From Saccharomycopsis phalli (taxonomy: Eukaryota; Ascomycota; Saccharomycetes; Ascoideales; Saccharomycopsidaceae), in the NCBI GenBank assembly GCA_020342235.1, contig CP073215.1:1116001-1180000 (forward strand): a stretch of DNA of 64,000 nt, written 5' to 3'. The position numbers were made by a program, and so were the translations under genes. Positions 8,677-17,709 of the stretch are shown piece by piece. The notes beneath the pieces are model-generated. The model made no database searches, had not been told where the DNA came from, and saw only the letters and a list, made by a program, of their open reading frames with translations. Each line of letters starts with the position of its first letter. Within the stretch, counting starts at the first letter, position 1.

Positions 8677-9993
8677 CTACTCCTCGCCATACTTTCCATA
8701 CAAATATCTCAACTTGGAATAGTACAAGTCGTGGTCCAAGTACCCCACTCTGAACCACCGGTTGGCCCCCTTTTCGTCGACAAACTCCGTCCGCGCGTGC
8801 GCCAATCTCCGGTTGTCAAACATACAAAGCTCGCCCGGCTGCAATCTCACCTTAAACTGGTTCTCCTCGTCGTGGAGATACTTCTCAAAGATCTTCAAGC
8901 CGCGGTGAAAGTCCCGGAACAAGTACCGGTCGCCCGTTTCTTTTGCGCTGTGGTACTCGTTCACGTTCTCATGATCAGCAAACTCGCCAATCTGCTTCAA
9001 CGGACTGGTGATCCCATACTCAAATGGCGCCTGGTTCGGTGGCGAGTAGTTCACCGCAATAATGTACGGGTAGTTGGTGCTTGGGTCAATGTTGTTTTCG
9101 TCCTCCACGATCAACGGCCGGCTGTAGAGAAACTGGCTGCCGTCATTGGCTGTGTGGGTGAAGGTGATTGGCACATTGCATAATGCAAAGTACCCATGCG
9201 GCTCGACCTCAAGCACATATCTCGCCGCACTAAACAAGTCGACAAAAATGTACTCCCCGCCCGAGACGTCATTCTTGATCAGCTCCAACATCTTGATGCT
9301 TGGTGGCGACTGGTAGTACAACAAGTCCTGGTGCAACACAAACATCTTGTTGGACTGCACCAAGTGGCCCGTCGACTGTGACTCAGGGTGCGACACCACG
9401 TCAAAGTACCGCCCGTGGATTGTCTCCTTGAGATACCCAATCAGGCCGGCGACAGCCTCCAAGGACGACTTTCCGTACTCCTTGGTGGCATTGGTGGCCA
9501 CGTTTTCGACAATCACAAGCCCAAACTGGTTCAAGTCCTTGAAGGCCTTCCACAAGACCTTCTCGGATGCAAGGAGATCCTGGTACTCCACCTGCAACAA
9601 GTTCCGCTTCTTTTCGAGCTTCATTTTCGTCCACAACTCCTCGTTCTCCTCGTAGAATTTGCCCTTGCGGCGACGGCTCGCGGTGGCATACTTCTTGAGG
9701 AACGTCTCCGAGTACGTCGAAACATTGCCGTCGTCCCACGCAATCTCGATCGCCGCCTCGCCAGAAGAAAGGCTGACCACCTTTGGCGTCTCCTTGGCCT
9801 TGATGTGCCGCGAAATCGCCCCCGTGGAAATCAACTTCATCCCTGAGAGCTTCTCAAGCGAGTCTGGAGAGTCAGAGGCATCACGCAAAAACACGTTGCT
9901 GTAGTTGACAACCGAGGGCAATTCAACGTCCTCGTTGCCGACAAACGTGATCGACGTGACTTTCTCGTTGGTAAAGTTGATTTTGAGCGCCAT
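8677..9993 (-). CDS. Gamma-butyrobetaine/trimethyllysine hydroxylase-type 2-oxoglutarate dioxygenase
   Basis: The 438-residue protein has the Fe(II)/2-oxoglutarate dioxygenase fold of the carnitine-synthesis enzymes. The iron-binding H-x-D is in V-L-H-Q-D-L-L-Y-Y (about residue 220), followed by P-P-S-I-K-x-L, G-G-E-Y-x-F-V-D and the distal histidine in N-R-R-L-A-H-A-R (about residue 405). The family hydroxylates trimethyllysine or gamma-butyrobetaine, and both enzymes exist in CUG-clade yeasts; I cannot tell which one this is. The N-terminal accessory domain shows F-L-R-D but lacks the cysteine cluster that binds zinc in animal BBOX1. The ATG is 9991-9993. The gene diverges from the Boi-like gene across 690 bp. 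Confidence 0.8.
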   Translation of the reverse strand: MALKINFTNEKVTSITFVGNEDVELPSVVNYSNVFLRDASDSPDSLEKLSGMKLISTGAISRHIKAKETPKVVSLSSGEAAIEIAWDDGNVSTYSETFLKKYATASRRRKGKFYEENEELWTKMKLEKKRNLLQVEYQDLLASEKVLWKAFKDLNQFGLVIVENVATNATKEYGKSSLEAVAGLIGYLKETIHGRYFDVVSHPESQSTGHLVQSNKMFVLHQDLLYYQSPPSIKMLELIKNDVSGGEYIFVDLFSAARYVLEVEPHGYFALCNVPITFTHTANDGSQFLYSRPLIVEDENNIDPSTNYPYIIAVNYSPPNQAPFEYGITSPLKQIGEFADHENVNEYHSAKETGDRYLFRDFHRGLKIFEKYLHDEENQFKVRLQPGELCMFDNRRLAHARTEFVDEKGANRWFRVGYLDHDLYYSKLRYLYGKYGEE

Positions 9994-10685
9994 GTGTATA
10001 AATCAGTTGCAGGGGAAATCACCAGCTACTTAAATAGTCGTGCTCATCGGGGCAACCATAAACACCCAGTTGCGGGACACTGCGGGTCCCGCGCACCACG
10101 TGCCCAAATCCGGCCCAGCCCCTCTCCCCAGAAAATCACGGCATGTCACCCGGTCGCGCACATGAGCCCTGATCAGAGTTTAGACCGAGCCGGTAGCCCC
10201 CCCCATCCCAAGACAATGGCGGAAGGGCAACCTGAGACAGGAAAAGTATGCCGATCCATGCCATTGGAAATGTGGCAAATGCCAGTGTATGCGCGTAAGA
10301 CGATTTGCTTGGAGCTACCCAGCACAAGTGGCGGCGAAAACCCATGTACCAAATACGCGGGCGCGAAACGGTGATCTGGTGGTGTAGAGGTTCTTTTTTT
10401 CTCTCCTTTAAAATTGTCCAACTAAACCCACACTTAGCCACATATACAATTTGGAAGATATCAGCAAGCGAGTTTGCAGACAAGGTGATACGGACGTGAC
10501 TATTCTTTATACCACTGAGTATATATATATATTTTTTTTTGTTTATTTGCAACCGACCATTCTTTGCCACTGGGCTTTTTAGTCGACTGGGAAATTCACT
10601 GACTAAAATTTTCCTGCCCCAAGCCTATCTTAGTGTGCCTCCTGGCCACCCACACAAGCCCGTTGCATGAACATTCAGACACACA
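9994..10685. other. Divergent intergenic region, nothing recognised
   Basis: This stretch separates the dioxygenase gene (minus) and the Boi-like gene (plus). It contains a C-rich run near 10199, a CACGTG near 10097 and an AT-rich patch at 10520-10541. No RNA gene or conserved open frame was seen. Confidence 0.6.
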
Positions 10686-13163
10686 ATGGCGAATTTCGAA
10701 CCACAAGTAGCCGAGGCCATCAAGGAGTTCAACGCTCGTCTTGGTGATGAGCTCACCATCAAACCAGGGGACCGTATAGAAATCATAGCTGACGACCGAG
10801 AGTACAACGATGGCTGGTACATGGGCAAGAACCTCTCGACAAACAGCGCCGGATTGTATCCCAAGTCGTTCACGAAGCCGGTCGAGACCCAACTCCCAGA
10901 GCTCCGCACAAAAAACTCAAACGACTCCAGTCTCTTGCGCTCGAGGTCGCGCAACCGCCAGTCGCTTACATCGCCGTTGGGCTCGCCCGGCGGTATTGGC
11001 GGGTTTGCCAGCACGAGAAGCAGCGTCCTGAGCACCCGAGCTCCGTCGCCGAACCCCAACAAGGGCAATTTTTCAAACTTGATGGCCTCGCTCAATGGGA
11101 ACTCCCGAAGCAGCAACAGCAACAAGTATAACCAGCCGGAACGCACTGCGTCGCAACGAGGCAGCCATTCGTCGGTGATCAAGACGATGTCGGAGATTGA
11201 CCAGGCGTTGGAGGACTTTAAGACCTCGCCGGTGGACGATTTCTATGGCAAGCCAATACCGGAGTGGACCGCGCAGGACGTTGGCGAGTACTTCCGGACG
11301 TTGGATTACCAGCAGGAGGGACAGCAGTTCCAGACGCACAAGATCACTGGGTCGATTTTGTTGGAGTTGGAGCTCAGTTATTTGAAGGAGCTTGAGATTG
11401 GGCCGTTTGGGACTCGTTTTGAGATTTTCAAGATCATTGAGAACCTCCGCAATTGCGTCACCGAGGGACATCCGTACGTGGCTCCAAATAGTAGAGTGGG
11501 TCGTCAAAGCGGGCAGCATGAGCAAAGCTACAGAAAAAGCGGGCAGTCTGGGCAAAATTACCGAAAAAGCGAGCAGAATGAACAGTCTGGACAGAATTAT
11601 CGAAAAAGCGAGCAGAATGAACAGTCTGGACAGAATTATCGAAAAAGCGAGCCGCAGGGATACAAGTCCGTGCAAAACCCGCCATTTGATAAACCGGCGT
11701 ATGAAAAGCCGCAATTGGAAAAAAGCTTTGCCGAAACCAGCCGCGACTACGACTACTCCAAAGGCTTGGGTGAATACGTGATGGACAACCCATACCTCAA
11801 CTCTGTGCCAGACAATCCGTATCTCACGTCCGAAAACGGATACCACGAAGATGTGCAGTCACTGGGCAGCTCGGGATTCAATTCGGGCAGCTTGGCGGAA
11901 AACAACGGAGCCAACCCCCACGACGGCCCGATGTCGCCAAACGCATACCGACAGAACTACGACGACCGGCAGTTTTCGCCTGTGCGCAAGGCTCCGCTTC
12001 CGCCATCTCCAAACCCGCACATGGAGGCTCCTTCTACCCCCGGAAGAAGCACCAGCGGAGGCAAACCATTCTCGCCCTTGAGCGGCACGCGGGTTCCCGA
12101 GTCGCCGATCTTCCAAGGAGAGGGCTTTGGCAAGTTGAATGTGGTGGAGGAGAACTGGGAGGAGTCGCCGGGCAAGTTCCGGTCGTTTTCCGAGGGCAAG
12201 GGCACGCCTCCGGTGAACCAGGGCATGGCGAAACGCACGATTTCCACGACGGAAAAGCCGCCGATGGAGCAGACAGAAAGCTCGTTCAAGGTGACGCAGG
12301 TGCGGAACGCACAGACGTCAAACACCCTGAAAAAGACCAAGAAGCAGACGTCGGCTTTCCAGGAAGGCATCAACCGGGTGACGCCCGAGATGGCGCTGAA
12401 GAACGCCGAGCACTCTGGGTGGATGTCCAAGAAGAGCAGCAGCGCCGTCGGCCCGTGGAAACAGCGTTTTTTCACGTTGCACGGCACCCGGCTCTCGTAC
12501 TTTGGCAGCATGAAGGACGTCAAGGAAAAAGGCTTGATCGACATCACCGCGCACCGGGTGCTACCGGCTAAGGAGGACGACAAGTTGGTGTCGTTGTATG
12601 CCGCGACGACCGGCCAGGGCCGGTTCTGTTTCAAGCTCGTTCCGCCGGCACCCGGCTCGAAAAAGGGACTCACCTTCACCCAGCCAAAGGTGCACTATTT
12701 CGCGGTGGAGACGCGCGAGGAAATGCGCAACTGGATGGTCGCGCTCATGAAGGCGACCATCGATCTCGACGACTCTGTGCCGACAGTGAGCACGTGCCTG
12801 ACGCCGACGGTGTCGTTGCAAAAGGCGCAGGAGTTGTTGTTGAAGGCACGTGAGAGCGCCAAGGCGCGCGAGGAGCAGTTGAAGGCCAAGGGGTTCCTCC
12901 AGCCAGGCATCAGCGGGCCGCTCGACAGCCTTGATCCGCGGAACCAGGAGACCAGCTCCTTGTCGCCGGCGGAATCGTCGTCGTTGAATTCCGGGAATTC
13001 GCACAACCAATCACAGCAGACGAGCACCACGTCCAACGTGGCGACCCCGAAGGCAGGCACGCTCCAGGAGATTTCCGTCGCGGCAATTGGGCTTTTGTCG
13101 CCAAAGTCGCCCAAGAACGGCGACTCAGACACTTCGAGGTTCCGCCAGAAGAAGGTGTTCTAG
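10686..13163 (+). CDS. BOI2: Boi1/Boi2-like polarity scaffold (SH3-SAM-PH)
   Basis: The 825-residue protein has the Boi1/2 domain order. An SH3-like domain is at about 1-65 (E-L-T-I-K-P-G-D-R-I-E-I, D-G-W-Y-M-G-K, G-L-Y-P-K-S-F). A SAM domain at about 193-255 starts W-T-A-Q-D-V-G-E-Y-F. A PH domain at about 576-693 runs from H-S-G-W-M-S-K-K to N-W-M-V-A-L. A proline-rich P-P-L-P-P-S-P segment lies between SAM and PH. Boi proteins bind Bem1, Cdc42 and phosphoinositides at the bud cortex and act in exocytosis and polarity. Three to four tandem Y-R-K-S-E-Q-N-E-Q-S-G-Q-N units at about 278-322 are an in-frame minisatellite. Yeasts may carry one or two Boi genes, so the number in the symbol is not certain. 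Confidence 0.88.
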   Translation: MANFEPQVAEAIKEFNARLGDELTIKPGDRIEIIADDREYNDGWYMGKNLSTNSAGLYPKSFTKPVETQLPELRTKNSNDSSLLRSRSRNRQSLTSPLGSPGGIGGFASTRSSVLSTRAPSPNPNKGNFSNLMASLNGNSRSSNSNKYNQPERTASQRGSHSSVIKTMSEIDQALEDFKTSPVDDFYGKPIPEWTAQDVGEYFRTLDYQQEGQQFQTHKITGSILLELELSYLKELEIGPFGTRFEIFKIIENLRNCVTEGHPYVAPNSRVGRQSGQHEQSYRKSGQSGQNYRKSEQNEQSGQNYRKSEQNEQSGQNYRKSEPQGYKSVQNPPFDKPAYEKPQLEKSFAETSRDYDYSKGLGEYVMDNPYLNSVPDNPYLTSENGYHEDVQSLGSSGFNSGSLAENNGANPHDGPMSPNAYRQNYDDRQFSPVRKAPLPPSPNPHMEAPSTPGRSTSGGKPFSPLSGTRVPESPIFQGEGFGKLNVVEENWEESPGKFRSFSEGKGTPPVNQGMAKRTISTTEKPPMEQTESSFKVTQVRNAQTSNTLKKTKKQTSAFQEGINRVTPEMALKNAEHSGWMSKKSSSAVGPWKQRFFTLHGTRLSYFGSMKDVKEKGLIDITAHRVLPAKEDDKLVSLYAATTGQGRFCFKLVPPAPGSKKGLTFTQPKVHYFAVETREEMRNWMVALMKATIDLDDSVPTVSTCLTPTVSLQKAQELLLKARESAKAREEQLKAKGFLQPGISGPLDSLDPRNQETSSLSPAESSSLNSGNSHNQSQQTSTTSNVATPKAGTLQEISVAAIGLLSPKSPKNGDSDTSRFRQKKVF
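11515..11660 (+). repeat. In-frame 39-bp minisatellite in the Boi-like gene
   Basis: Units encoding Y-R-K-S-E-Q-N-E-Q-S-G-Q-N are repeated. The two central copies are almost identical at the DNA level, which indicates recent duplication. Confidence 0.85.
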
Positions 13164-14125
13164 GCGCACACTGTGTTATTATTGTTCTTTATTTTCCTAT
13201 ATACTTGCTATTGTGACTACATGACTATTAATTAATCACCCCTTCCGTAACACGCAAAAGCACTCGGTAGATCAATTGCAGTTTGCCAGTCGAGGCGTGG
13301 TGATTATCCATGCAGAATGCCAAGCATATCCGGCCAATGATCGCTGTTTGTCACACGACAATGTAACGTGCTAGAAATGACGGCAAATTCTGGGACTGCT
13401 ACTTATAATACGTTGTAGTCTGTATATACCGTGGAATTCTGAGCCTGGACCCATGTGCATTTCTGAAGCTGGACCCATGTACATTTCTGAGCCTGAACCC
13501 ATGTGCATTTCCAGGCAAATGCTTGGCAAAAACATTGGTCAGCACAAAGGAACGGCCTCTGTTGACATCCCTGTCGTTGTATTATTTCCACTTGCTCTGT
13601 GGTTGTCTGTTCTTTACATTGGAGCACACCACAAGGCACATCTTGTCCCAATCAAGTAGGTCATAATTGCCTAGCCAAAGCCATTGAGCTTTCAAGCTCC
13701 CATTCTACCTACACATGTCCTATTCTATTATATCTGGTCTACTACTTGTGTCTGGTCTACTACTTGTGTCTGGTCTACTACTTGTATCTAATCTACTACT
13801 TGTATCTAATCTACTACTTGTATCTAATCTACTACTTGTATCTAATCTACTACTTGTATCTGATCTACTACTTGTATCTGGTCTACTACTTGTATCTGGT
13901 CTACTTATCCTATTCTACTACGTCCGTCCTATTCTACTTATCCTATTATACATATCCTATTCTACACATCCTATTCCACTCGCGTTATATTCTTGCATTG
14001 GATTGACTTTTGCCAATATAATATCTAGGTGAATACGTCAAACTGTATTACCCGCCCATTCACATTACCCTGCCTTGGGGAGGTAAATATGTATTTATCC
14101 ATCAAGATCATTACCATTACATACC
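13164..14125. repeat. Intergenic region with 27-bp and 18-bp minisatellites
   Basis: Between the Boi-like and APSES genes there are three copies of a 27-bp unit around CTGGACCCATGTGCATTTC (13441-13515). About ten copies of an 18-bp unit, TCTGGTCTACTACTTGTG drifting to TCTAATCTACTACTTGTA, lie at 13733-13912, with shorter TATTCTA-like echoes to 13980. Open frames here are repeat artefacts. Confidence 0.85.
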
Positions 14126-16786
14126 ATGGCAGACTCGCTACTGCCGCCAGATCAACCCGATAATGGTGGTAGTTTGAAAGTCGAAGATCCCGGCGTCAGC
14201 GCCAGAACTTCCCCGGCGACAGACGGCCCAGGGACCCAGCCTGAGATGTACATCGCTACCTACAAAGGTGTCGACGTCTACGAGACTTTTATCGAGGGCA
14301 ATCCGCTTATGCGGCGGGTGACCGACGATTGGGTGAATTCGACGCAGATATTGAAGATTGCAAAGTTTCCAAAGGCGCAACGCACACGCATACTAGAACG
14401 GGAAATCCAAACGGGGACGCACCAGAAGATCCAGGGCGGAAATGGCAGGTACCAGGGGACGTGGGTGCCGTTGGATGTGGCCCAGTCGCTTGCAAAGACA
14501 CATGGCTTGACTGATTTGATCTCTGTGGTGATCAATTTCAATCCTAGTGACAGTAAGACCCTCCAGCGGGTGAATAAGGTGACGAAGATGTTGACCACAA
14601 CGAAGCGGCGGCCGACGACGAAAAAGCGAATCAGCCGCGCGGCCTCGTTTGAGTCAAAGGGGTATTCGTACGATATGGAGCAGAAGATGCGGCACATGGA
14701 GCCCAGCATGGGTCATATGGGTCGAAATATGCCGGGTCTGAATTTGCAAGGTCAAAACTTACAAGGCCAGAATTTGCAAGGCCAAAACTTACAGGGTCTG
14801 AATTTGCAAGGTCAAAATTTGCAGGGTCAAAACTTACAAGGTCAAAATTTGCAGGGTCAAAACTTACAAGGCCAAAATTTGCAGGGTCAAAACTTACAAG
14901 GCCAAAATTTGCAGGGTCAAAACTTACAAGGCCAAAACTTACAAGGCCAAAACTTACAAAACACTCAGCTCAACCAGCAATTTATACAAAACCAGTATGT
15001 GCCCTATGGATACCTGCAGCCTCAACAGTACCCTTACAACAGGCCGGTAATGGTCAATCAGCAAGTTTTCCAGAGGCCGCAGCTGCAACCGCAGTGGGGC
15101 TACCAATTCCCGCAAAACTTTTACCAGCGGCTCAACGAGCCGAATCACGAGCTTCTCCGGGACCCAAACCCGGTGTACAGCAAACAGTTGATTGAGTACT
15201 TTAGCCAGGGCGTCGAGGACAACTTGCCGCACTTTATTCTCAACACCCTGCCGCCAGACTTCAAGGTCAACGCCCCAATCGACTCCGAAGGTCATTCGCC
15301 GCTCCACTGGGCAGCGGCCATGGGCAATTTGAAGTTGGTATCCATACTTCTTCTGAAAAACGCGAGCTGCATGGTGCAAAACGCCCTTGGCTTGAATCCA
15401 TTGTCGCGGTTGGTGACATTCAACAACTGCTACGAAAAGAAAAACTTCCCGCAGGTGTTGGAGCATCTCAAGGAGTCGTTGTACCGACCCGACAAGAACA
15501 ACCGCTTGATTCTCCACTATCTTTGCCAGTTCTCCGAGATCAAGACCAAGCTCAAGAGCATCTTGTACTACTTTGACATTGTCATGGACGAAATCAAGCG
15601 ACAGAACGACTTCTGCAACCAGCAGATGGTCAAACTCAGCAAGGAAAAGGGCGAAGCCAGTATCGACGGCCAGAAGGACAACTTCATAAAGATGATCATC
15701 AACCATCGTGACGTCGATGGCGACTCGCCGTTGCACTTGGCCATAAAGTCCAAGAACGAGTACTTGATCAAAAAATTGATCGAGTCGGGAGGCGACTTGT
15801 CGTTGGCAAATGCCTTGGGCGAAACCCCCTTGAGTCTCTTGAGCCTGTTGGATGTCCCGTTCGAAATCAACGGGTTGCGCAACCCAGCACCTTCCGTCCA
15901 GGAGATTGACACATCATTGAACTCCTCGTTTCTCGTGTCGCCCATCAAGAAAATCGACTTTGAGGATCTGGTCTTCCCAATCAACACCACCACCGAAGAT
16001 TTCAACATCAACGGCTCGCCAAAGGAGTTCAACATCAACGGCTCGCCAAAAGAGTTTAACGTCAACGAGTCGCCCAAGGAATTCAACATCAACGGCTCAC
16101 CCAACAAGGAATTCACCATCAACGTCTTTGACGATCCAGTGGTGAAGACAAGCTCGCTTGATATTTCCAAATTGAAGGTTTTGTTTTCAAAGCAGTTGGA
16201 CCAGCTTGACGCCTCGTTGCAACACGACTTGGCCAACTTGGAATCGCAGCGCGAGGAATGTCTCCAGTTGTCTGAGAAGTTGAACGCCGACCTCAACTTG
16301 ACCGACATTCACATCCGTAACAGTCTCTCAGCGATTTATGATATTAGCAACAACTCAGATAGTGAGTCCTTGAAAAATATCCTAGCCAGCGACCTCCAGC
16401 AGGAACTATTAAAGAAGGAGGTGGAGAATAAACTTGTGGAGACCGAGCAGATGTTGTTGGACAAGGCTGAAGTCCTCTCAAAGGTTCTAGAACGATCGCA
16501 GGCCAAGAGCATTGCGGACTTAGTCACAAAGGAAGAAAGCCAGTTGCAGGTCAATGTGGAGCAAGGGAACAATGAAGAGGAGGAAAGGCTTCGCCTAATA
16601 ACTGAATTGTCGCAGTTACAAATCAACCGGCAAGAAAAAGTAGAAGACTTGATCAACAGTATGTTGAACCACACCATCAGTCGCCAAATGAACAACTATA
16701 GGAAGTTGATCAGCATCTCGTGTGGCTTGAAAATGGAGTCCATAGATGACTTGATCGATGGCATAGAGAAGGCCCTATTGAGTTAA
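14126..16786 (+). CDS. APSES/ankyrin cell-cycle transcription factor, Mbp1/Swi4 family
   Basis: The 886-residue protein begins its APSES (KilA-N) DNA-binding domain near residue 40 with Y-K-G-V-D-V-Y-E-T. It continues D-D-W-V-N-S-T-Q-I-L-K-I-A and R-T-R-I-L-E-R-E, then the recognition segment I-Q-G-G-N-G-R-Y-Q-G-T-W-V-P-L. Ankyrin repeats follow at about 388-440 (S-P-L-H-W-A-A) and 529-600 (G-D-S-P-L-H-L-A-I), then a coiled coil from about 680 to the end. This is the architecture of Mbp1 and Swi4, which pair with Swi6 and bind MCB or SCB sites at G1/S. Details such as T-G-T-H and W-V-P-L lean to Mbp1, but I would not exclude Swi4. A pentapeptide array (N-L-Q-G-Q) and a second repeat around N-I-N-G-S-P-K-E-F (about 627-660) are insertions. 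Candidate targets, the MCB boxes of DBF4, lie 12 kb away. Confidence 0.88.
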   Translation: MADSLLPPDQPDNGGSLKVEDPGVSARTSPATDGPGTQPEMYIATYKGVDVYETFIEGNPLMRRVTDDWVNSTQILKIAKFPKAQRTRILEREIQTGTHQKIQGGNGRYQGTWVPLDVAQSLAKTHGLTDLISVVINFNPSDSKTLQRVNKVTKMLTTTKRRPTTKKRISRAASFESKGYSYDMEQKMRHMEPSMGHMGRNMPGLNLQGQNLQGQNLQGQNLQGLNLQGQNLQGQNLQGQNLQGQNLQGQNLQGQNLQGQNLQGQNLQGQNLQGQNLQNTQLNQQFIQNQYVPYGYLQPQQYPYNRPVMVNQQVFQRPQLQPQWGYQFPQNFYQRLNEPNHELLRDPNPVYSKQLIEYFSQGVEDNLPHFILNTLPPDFKVNAPIDSEGHSPLHWAAAMGNLKLVSILLLKNASCMVQNALGLNPLSRLVTFNNCYEKKNFPQVLEHLKESLYRPDKNNRLILHYLCQFSEIKTKLKSILYYFDIVMDEIKRQNDFCNQQMVKLSKEKGEASIDGQKDNFIKMIINHRDVDGDSPLHLAIKSKNEYLIKKLIESGGDLSLANALGETPLSLLSLLDVPFEINGLRNPAPSVQEIDTSLNSSFLVSPIKKIDFEDLVFPINTTTEDFNINGSPKEFNINGSPKEFNVNESPKEFNINGSPNKEFTINVFDDPVVKTSSLDISKLKVLFSKQLDQLDASLQHDLANLESQREECLQLSEKLNADLNLTDIHIRNSLSAIYDISNNSDSESLKNILASDLQQELLKKEVENKLVETEQMLLDKAEVLSKVLERSQAKSIADLVTKEESQLQVNVEQGNNEEEERLRLITELSQLQINRQEKVEDLINSMLNHTISRQMNNYRKLISISCGLKMESIDDLIDGIEKALLS
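14735..14958 (+). repeat. 15-bp in-frame minisatellite encoding N-L-Q-G-Q
   Basis: About fourteen copies of AATTTGCAAGGTCAA-type units encode a nearly perfect pentapeptide array (N-L-Q-G-Q, twice N-L-Q-G-L) between the APSES domain and the ankyrin region. Third-position differences alternate in blocks, which suggests duplication of 30-bp doublets. Confidence 0.92.
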
Positions 16787-17328
16787 CACAGTAATGCATG
16801 TATGTTTCAAAAGTCCATTTCATGGCCTGGGCCGTGGCGTATTCTACTGTAATTCCACTGTGGCTTATCACTTGAACTCTGCAACCGTGACCTGGGAATT
16901 TTCAAGTCATGTTTGGTTTGTCAATGTAGATATAGAGAGCCGTCATTGATTACTTGGCACATGGAGCCGCATGCATGTTTGTTCGTCTGGATTGTTCCAA
17001 ATGGCCTCGATCCGCGACAAATGAGGTGGAAAATAAGAAATGAGGTTATAGTTTCTGCTATGACAGCGGCATCTCATTGTACTTGGCAAAACAATGACCC
17101 AGTCCTAGACCTTGTTCATTGGCAGTATTCTGCGTCTGGGGAGAATATTGACGAGAAATTATATTTGAATTACGTTTTAGCTCAAGTATGTGGTACTAAA
17201 TAGTGAGATGATGTAGGAATTTATGACAAAGCCTCATGAATGGCTCGTTACTTAAACTATTTAGTAATGAAGACCCAAAATGCAAAATATGTGGGACTCA
17301 CTCGCATTCCATTATACATGACGAGACT
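16787..17328. other. Intergenic region, nothing recognised
   Basis: This is the 3' flank of the APSES gene up to the first short dispersed repeat. Open frames are short and show no family features. Confidence 0.6.
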
Positions 17329-17577
17329 TAGAGGTCAAGTTTGGCGACAAGGGAGACCAGGCTTTTACAAAATTACTATAAACACTATACAACAACAACA
17401 ACAAAACTGCTCAAATTGAAGTTTTTAATCCCAAAGCGGCCGAATGAGAACAGACAAAGGATTTTCTTCAACAGCAATACTGCCTCAGGATGCTCCTGAG
17501 TGAAAATATATTTGTCAAAGAACAGTGATTGGTGACAATACACAGCTAAGTACAAAAATAAATATTATTATTCTCTT
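17329..17577 (+). mobile_element. Short dispersed repeat, copy 1 (candidate SINE)
   Basis: About 249 bp similar to the copies at 23071-23325 (minus) and 52935-53046. Shared landmarks are GACCAGGCTT near the 5' end, TTGAAGTTTTTAATCCCAA, a CTCAGGA/TCCTGAG hairpin, and the 3' terminus AAAAATAAATATTATTATT. The 5' end is placed by alignment with copy 2. I see no target-site duplication for this copy, so it may be the oldest or be rearranged. It lies directly upstream of the LTR fossil. Confidence 0.75.
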
Positions 17578-17654
17578 GTAACAATACACGGCAATTTCAT
17601 TCTCAACCATCACCTTAACACGTGACTGATTTTGCAGCGGCTGAGTTCTATGTC

Positions 17655-17709
17655 GTAGTTTATAGGTGTACCCTGAGTAGACATAGAATTATAGCAAACT
17701 ATAAACTAC
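17655..17709. repeat. Inverted repeat at the head of the left LTR module
   Basis: GTAGTTTATA (17655-17664) is the exact inverse of TATAAACTAC (17700-17709), leaving a 35-nt loop. It sits just upstream of the TTGTTCCTTTAGG block that both LTR modules share. Confidence 0.7.

Noticed and set aside
10376-10392. GGTGTAGAGGTTC as a possible tRNA fragment
   Set aside because: No paired acceptor or anticodon arms around it; no tRNA gene was found anywhere in the window.
13599-14032. Frames encoding L-V-S-G-L-L and Y-Y-L-Y-L-I repeats
   Set aside because: Products of the intergenic 18-bp minisatellite.
14735-14958. Regular repeats as a possible CRISPR-like array
   Set aside because: Units are contiguous, coding and in frame, with no unique spacers; a eukaryotic minisatellite.
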